Positions 59,737-64,000 of a stretch of 64,000 nt of DNA are shown here, in pieces. Both the position numbers and the translations under genes were made by a program. The notes beneath the pieces were generated by a model that searched no databases, had not been told where the DNA came from, and saw only the letters and a program-made list of their open reading frames with translations. This DNA is from Paralteromonas sediminis (GTDB lineage: Bacteria > Pseudomonadota > Gammaproteobacteria > Enterobacterales > Alteromonadaceae): NCBI RefSeq assembly GCF_003820355.1, contig NZ_RPOK01000002.1, forward strand, positions 558,001 to 622,000. The letters are read 5' to 3'. The first letter of the stretch is position 1. Each line of letters starts with the position of its first letter.

Positions 59737-60771
59737 GTGAGCGAATCTAGTAAACCATTGAGCTACAAAGATGCAGGTGTCGATATTGATGCTGGTAATA
59801 AACTAGTAGAAAACATCAAGCATGTAACAAAAAAGACACACCGTCCTGAAGTACAAGGCGGCTTGGGCGGCTTTGGTGCGCTGTGTGCGATACCAGAAAA
59901 GTATCGTTCCCCACTTTTGGTTTCAGGTACCGACGGTGTGGGAACTAAACTGCGTTTGGCTATGGACTGTGGTGAACATCAAGGTGTGGGTATTGATTTG
60001 GTCGCCATGTGTGTCAATGATCTCATTGTTCAGGGTGCAGAACCTTTGTTTTTCCTAGACTACTATGCAACCGGAAAGCTAAATGTAGATACGGCTACGG
60101 ATGTGGTAACGGGTATTGGTTTGGGCTGTGAAATGGCAGGCTGTGCATTGATTGGTGGGGAAACTGCCGAAATGCCGGGTATGTATGAAGGTGAAGACTA
60201 CGATTTAGCAGGCTTTTGTGTTGGTGTTGTTGAGAAAGACGAATTAATTGATGGCAGTAAGGTAAAAGACGGCCAAACTATTATTGCCTTGGCTTCTTCA
60301 GGTCCACATTCAAATGGCTATTCTCTTGTGCGTAAGGTTTTAGAAGTAAGCAACGCCGACATCAATCAAGCGTTTGATGGAGCCACGCTAAAAGACCGCT
60401 TGCTAGCGCCAACGAAAATTTACGTAAAATCTGTCCTGAAGCTGATAGAGTCCCTGCCCGTGCATGCTATCTCCCATATAACCGGTGGTGGTTTTTGGGA
60501 AAACATTCCACGCGTCTTACCTAATGACGTACAGGCAGTAATTGATGGCAATTCGTGGCAATGGCCCGCTGTTTTCGCTTGGTTACAGGAAAATGGCAAT
60601 ATAGAAACCCATGAAATGTATCGCACGTTTAACTGTGGCGTGGGCCTAGTGCTAGTTGTTGACAATGAAAATGCAGATAAAGCGGTCGACATCCTCAAGC
60701 AAAATGGTGAAAACGCCTGGATTATTGGACACACGGCTAGCGGCCAATCAGACGCAGTTGTCATCAATTGA
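59737..60771 (+). CDS. purM: AIR synthetase
   Basis: 344 residues from a GTG. It closes the imidazole ring in purine synthesis. [39 protein letters not shown] and [13 protein letters not shown] are family motifs. purN starts 13 bases downstream. Confidence 0.97.
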   Translation: MSESSKPLSYKDAGVDIDAGNKLVENIKHVTKKTHRPEVQGGLGGFGALCAIPEKYRSPLLVSGTDGVGTKLRLAMDCGEHQGVGIDLVAMCVNDLIVQGAEPLFFLDYYATGKLNVDTATDVVTGIGLGCEMAGCALIGGETAEMPGMYEGEDYDLAGFCVGVVEKDELIDGSKVKDGQTIIALASSGPHSNGYSLVRKVLEVSNADINQAFDGATLKDRLLAPTKIYVKSVLKLIESLPVHAISHITGGGFWENIPRVLPNDVQAVIDGNSWQWPAVFAWLQENGNIETHEMYRTFNCGVGLVLVVDNENADKAVDILKQNGENAWIIGHTASGQSDAVVIN

Positions 60772-60784
60772 GCTAGGCTGCGTA

Positions 60785-61426
60785 ATGCATAAAAATCTCG
60801 TGGTATTGATTTCAGGTAGTGGCACTAATCTGCAGGCTATCATAGAGGCTATTGAAGCAAACCGCATCAATGGCCGCATTTCACTGGTGATAAGTAATAA
60901 AGCAGACGCATACGGACTAACACGTGCTGAACAACATGGTATTGCAACGCGATACATCGATCACAAGGCCTTTGACGATCGTGAGGCGTACGATGCCAAA
61001 CTCAAAGAAGTGATCGATGATGCCGCACCCGACTTTATCGTTTTGGCCGGCTATATGCGAATAATGACGCCGTCTCTTGTTGAGCATTTCAGTGGAAAAA
61101 TGGTCAACATTCACCCCTCGTTGTTACCAAAATACAAAGGTTTGCACACACATCAGCGTGCTATTGATGCGGGGGATACGGAACATGGCCTTAGCGTACA
61201 CTTTGTGACCCCTGAATTGGACGGAGGTCCAGTCATCATTCAAAGTAAAGTACCGGTTTTTACTGATGACGATGCAACCATTTTGGCTGAACGTGTTCAA
61301 ACCCAAGAGCGGCAAATTTATCCTCTGGTAGTCAGTTGGTTGTGTGACGGGAGACTGGTGATGAGAGATAATCGCGCTGTTATGGACAATGATGTATTAC
61401 CGCCACAAGGGTTCGCACATGAGTAA
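60785..61426 (+). CDS. purN: GAR transformylase
   Basis: 213 residues from the ATG at 60785. It transfers formyl from 10-formyl-THF to GAR. LISGSGTNLQAI at the N-terminus, NIHPSLLPKYKGLHTH with the catalytic Asn/His region, and SVHFVTPELDGGP. Overlaps the DUF3108 start by 8 bases. Confidence 0.97.
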   Translation: MHKNLVVLISGSGTNLQAIIEAIEANRINGRISLVISNKADAYGLTRAEQHGIATRYIDHKAFDDREAYDAKLKEVIDDAAPDFIVLAGYMRIMTPSLVEHFSGKMVNIHPSLLPKYKGLHTHQRAIDAGDTEHGLSVHFVTPELDGGPVIIQSKVPVFTDDDATILAERVQTQERQIYPLVVSWLCDGRLVMRDNRAVMDNDVLPPQGFAHE

Positions 61427-62132
61427 AATAAAGGCAGTGTTATTAATGATTGGCCTGACGTTTGTACAAACTGGGTTCAGTCAGGCGGAAACACCGTCTT
61501 TAACACCGTTTAAAGCCGAATACACGGCTTACCGATGGGGCGATGCGTTGGGTACAGCGTCGATGGAACTTGAATGGCTGGCAGGCAACCAATACTCTTT
61601 GCTTTATCAGTCTAAGGTCTCTAAGTTTTTTCTTTCAGACAAACGCACTGAACACTCTATTTTCTATTTGCAGGATAACCAGCTAGTGCCCAAGGAGTAT
61701 CACTACTCACGTTCAGGAACGGGTTCCGACAAGCAACTGGATGTGACATTTAATGAAAATCAAAAGCGCATTCAGATTAAAGAAGACAACGATATTAGTA
61801 CACTCCCATGGCGCGGCGAAACAGATAATCAATTGTATCGCATAGCCCTTCCTTTGCAGTTATCCGTTAACAAAACACAGATGAACGTCAGTTTCATTAA
61901 CTATCGCGGGGAACAGAAACAGTACCAAATCCGTGTAGAAGATCAGGAGCAGATTGACCTACCTTTTGGAGAATTGAACAGTATTAAAGTTAAAATTGTT
62001 CGCCAAAACAGCAGCCGGGAGACTTACGCTTGGTTTGCGCCAGAACTTGATTATCTGCTCGTCAGATTGCAGCAATTCAAGGACGGAGAAGAACAAGGCG
62101 ATATCAAGCTCACCACGTTCGTTCAAAAATGA
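61419..62132 (+). CDS. DUF3108 exported protein
   Basis: 237 residues from the ATG at 61419. Signal peptide ending TGFSQA, then FKAEYTAYRWGDALGTASMELEW, the DUF3108 opening. Usual purMN neighbour in gammaproteobacteria; periplasmic, function unknown. Confidence 0.88.
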   Translation: MSKIKAVLLMIGLTFVQTGFSQAETPSLTPFKAEYTAYRWGDALGTASMELEWLAGNQYSLLYQSKVSKFFLSDKRTEHSIFYLQDNQLVPKEYHYSRSGTGSDKQLDVTFNENQKRIQIKEDNDISTLPWRGETDNQLYRIALPLQLSVNKTQMNVSFINYRGEQKQYQIRVEDQEQIDLPFGELNSIKVKIVRQNSSRETYAWFAPELDYLLVRLQQFKDGEEQGDIKLTTFVQK

Positions 62133-62201
62133 ATACAACGCTGCCACGCATCTAAATTATCTGCTTGATTTTTTGCTAACACCTTATTAACGTACGTAAC
62201 A

Positions 62202-62218
62202 ATCTGGTCTGACCTGAG
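62202..62218 (+). promoter_or_regulatory. FadR-like operator upstream of fadE
   Basis: ATCTGGTCTGACCTGAG matches 12 of 16 informative positions of the E. coli FadR site (AACTGGTC-N-GACCAGTT), with the central CTGGTC-N-GACC intact. It lies 36 bases before the fadE start, suited to repression released by long-chain acyl-CoA. Confidence 0.75.
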
Positions 62219-62253
62219 AATCTTATTGGGTCAATCTCATAGAGAGGGATGTT

Positions 62254-64000
62254 ATGGAATCGTTCATTTGGTTTTTATTAGTGGTGGCTGCTCTCAGTAT
62301 AGCCACCTATAAACGCGCTTCACTCAATAATACTATTGCCGCAGGTGCAGCCGTTTTACTGCTAGGCACCTTTGCTGGTGGTGTCGGATTACTTGCTTGG
62401 CTTATTTATGCCGCCGTGTTTGCGCCGTTTGCGGTGTCATCACTGCGTTTAACCTATCTCACCAAACCCATGTTGGCCTTTTATAAAAAGGTCATGCCCG
62501 AGATGTCCAGTACTGAGCAAGAGGCAATCGATGCGGGAACCGTATGGTGGGATGGTGATATTTTTTCAGGTAAGCCAGACTGGAACAAGCTTCACTCTAT
62601 TGAAAAAAGCCGCCTTACTGCGGAAGAGCAAGCCTTCCTTGACGGCCCAGTAGACAAGGTGTGCTCCATGGTTGACGAATGGCAAATCAACCATAAAGAC
62701 GCCGATCTATCGCCTGAAATATGGGCATTTCTAAAACAACACAAATTTTTCGCCATGATCATCAAAAAGGAATATGGCGGGCTTGAATATTCTGCATTTG
62801 CACAGTCGCGAGTGTTACAAAAGCTCGCGGGTACCAGTGCGGTGTTGTCCAGTACCGTTGGTGTACCTAATTCTTTAGGGCCAGGTGAGCTGCTACAGCA
62901 CTACGGCACCAAAGAGCAACAAGATTATTACCTACCTCGCCTGGCCAATGGTGAAGAAATTCCCTGCTTTGCACTTACCAGCCCAGAAGCAGGTTCAGAT
63001 GCAGGCGCAATTCCCGACACGGGTATAGTCTGCGAAGGTGAATACAAGGGCAAAAAAGTGCTGGGAATGCGCCTAACCTTTGATAAGCGGTATATCACCC
63101 TCGCACCAGTAGCAACTGTTGTGGGTCTTGCGTTTAAATTGCATGATCCTGATGGCTTGCTTGGCGATCAAAAAGATCTTGGCATTACCTGTGCGCTTAT
63201 TCCAAGTGATACACCAGGGCTTGATATTGGTCGTCGCCACCTACCGCTAAACACCCCTTTCCAAAACGGTCCAATTCGCGGTAACGACATTTTCGTTCCA
63301 CTTGACTATATTATCGGCGGTCCAGCCATGGCAGGAAAAGGCTGGAGAATGCTAATGGAATGTCTGTCTGTAGGACGCTGCATCACGTTGCCGTCTACCT
63401 CAGCTGGTGGCGCCAAATCTGTGGCTATGGCAACGGGAGCCTATGCGCGAATTCGCCGTCAGTTCAGGCTTCCCATTGGCCAGATGGAAGGCATCGAAGA
63501 AATGCTGGCACGCATCGGCGCAAACGCTTACCTGATGGATGCCGTCACTCGTTTTTCAACTGCGGGTGTCGACTTGGGCGAAAAGCCTTCGGTTATTTCA
63601 GCCATTTGTAAATATCACCTCACCGAGCGTATGCGCGTAGTCATTAATGATGCGATGGACGTGCACGGTGGCAAGGGTGTCATGCTTGGGCCCAATAATT
63701 ACCTAGGCCGCGGTTATCAGGGAATGCCAATTTCAATTACGGTTGAAGGCGCCAATATCCTTACCCGTAATATGATGATCTTCGGTCAGGGTGCGATGCG
63801 ATGCCACCCGTATGTGCTGCAAGAAATTAAAGCTGCAGCAGTCGACGACAGACAGGAGCAGTTAAAGGCATTCGACAAAGCGGTATTTGGCCACATAGGT
63901 TTTGCAATCGCTAATACTGTTCGCTCAAAATGGTTTGCGTTCACTGGAGGGCTATTCAATAAGACACCTTTTAATGACGAAACCGCGCGTTATTACCGCT
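62254..64000 (+). CDS. fadE: Acyl-CoA dehydrogenase FadE (5' part)
   Basis: At least 582 codons, running off the right edge (E. coli FadE has 814). Two N-terminal membrane helices, then the acyl-CoA dehydrogenase fold: [23 protein letters not shown] (flavin/substrate), [22 protein letters not shown] and [17 protein letters not shown]. First step of fatty-acid beta-oxidation at the inner membrane. A FadR-like site precedes it. Confidence 0.95.
   Translation, partial: MESFIWFLLVVAALSIATYKRASLNNTIAAGAAVLLLGTFAGGVGLLAWLIYAAVFAPFAVSSLRLTYLTKPMLAFYKKVMPEMSSTEQEAIDAGTVWWDGDIFSGKPDWNKLHSIEKSRLTAEEQAFLDGPVDKVCSMVDEWQINHKDADLSPEIWAFLKQHKFFAMIIKKEYGGLEYSAFAQSRVLQKLAGTSAVLSSTVGVPNSLGPGELLQHYGTKEQQDYYLPRLANGEEIPCFALTSPEAGSDAGAIPDTGIVCEGEYKGKKVLGMRLTFDKRYITLAPVATVVGLAFKLHDPDGLLGDQKDLGITCALIPSDTPGLDIGRRHLPLNTPFQNGPIRGNDIFVPLDYIIGGPAMAGKGWRMLMECLSVGRCITLPSTSAGGAKSVAMATGAYARIRRQFRLPIGQMEGIEEMLARIGANAYLMDAVTRFSTAGVDLGEKPSVISAICKYHLTERMRVVINDAMDVHGGKGVMLGPNNYLGRGYQGMPISITVEGANILTRNMMIFGQGAMRCHPYVLQEIKAAAVDDRQEQLKAFDKAVFGHIGFAIANTVRSKWFAFTGGLFNKTPFNDETARYYR

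Overview
The window reads as the chromosome of a marine gammaproteobacterium of the Alteromonadales (Alteromonas/Glaciecola-like). This is inferred from gene order and protein similarity recalled from memory, not from a search. Several blocks keep the order known from E. coli or Pseudomonas: uvrY-uvrC-pgsA followed by tRNA-Gly/Cys/Leu; yccA-tusDCE next to serS-crcB-rarA-lolA-ftsK-lrp; gyrA-serC-aroA-cmk-rpsA-ihfB-lapAB-pyrF; ubiG-nrdA-nrdB-yfaE; dapA-bamC-purC facing gcvR-bcp; and purM-purN.

Layout. 1-2443 (minus): coupled small operon of a MarC-type membrane protein, a short rhodanese, a CobB sirtuin and a LysE-type exporter (cut by the window edge). 2502-6070 (minus): two periplasmic solute-binding-like proteins, a small lipoprotein and an unusual discoidin-LicD fusion. 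6138-10468 (minus): three tRNAs, pgsA, uvrC, uvrY and a pirin. 10713-19963: a 9.2-kb integrative element at the 3' end of tRNA-Ser(UGA), bounded by a 14-bp direct repeat. 19950-25072: tRNA-Ser, yccA, tus genes, serS, crcB, rarA. 25069-32644: lolA, ftsK, lrp, ald, a PrpE-type acyl-CoA synthetase, pyrF. 32646-42036 (minus): lapB, lapA, ihfB, rpsA, cmk, aroA, serC, gyrA. 42254-47043 (plus): ubiG and the class Ia ribonucleotide reductase operon behind two NrdR-like boxes. 47093-64000: purC, bamC, dapA, gcvR, bcp, perM, bepA, a TlpA-like protein, arsC-like, wrbA-like, a predicted zinc-peptidase lipoprotein, hda, purMN, DUF2066 and DUF3108 proteins, and the 5' part of fadE behind a FadR-like operator.

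The part most worth a second look is the island. It has a P4-type tyrosine integrase, paired TGTATATA repeats with identical 12-bp spacing near both ends, an AlpA-like regulator, and a replication module in which a PrimPol-type primase and a helicase carrying the NrS-1-like linker domain are separate, overlapping genes. Two candidate origin or operator regions follow: a cluster of GGACA/TGTCC motifs, and a 19-bp inverted repeat rich in DnaA-box-like sequence. No capsid, terminase, tail or conjugation genes are visible, so it looks like a satellite (P4/PICI-like) or a minimal self-replicating island. Its cargo is a set of unrecognised secreted or membrane proteins, one Sel1-repeat protein and a possible Rap1a-like protein. 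Three genes are visibly damaged: a SHOCT-like membrane protein with an in-frame amber codon, a small secreted protein frameshifted in a poly-A run, and the C-terminal remnant of a second integrase.

Most core genes are ordinary housekeeping genes with short gaps or 1-8-base overlaps that imply translational coupling. Starts were moved from the longest possible ORF where a Shine-Dalgarno sequence, a signal peptide or family length argued for it.
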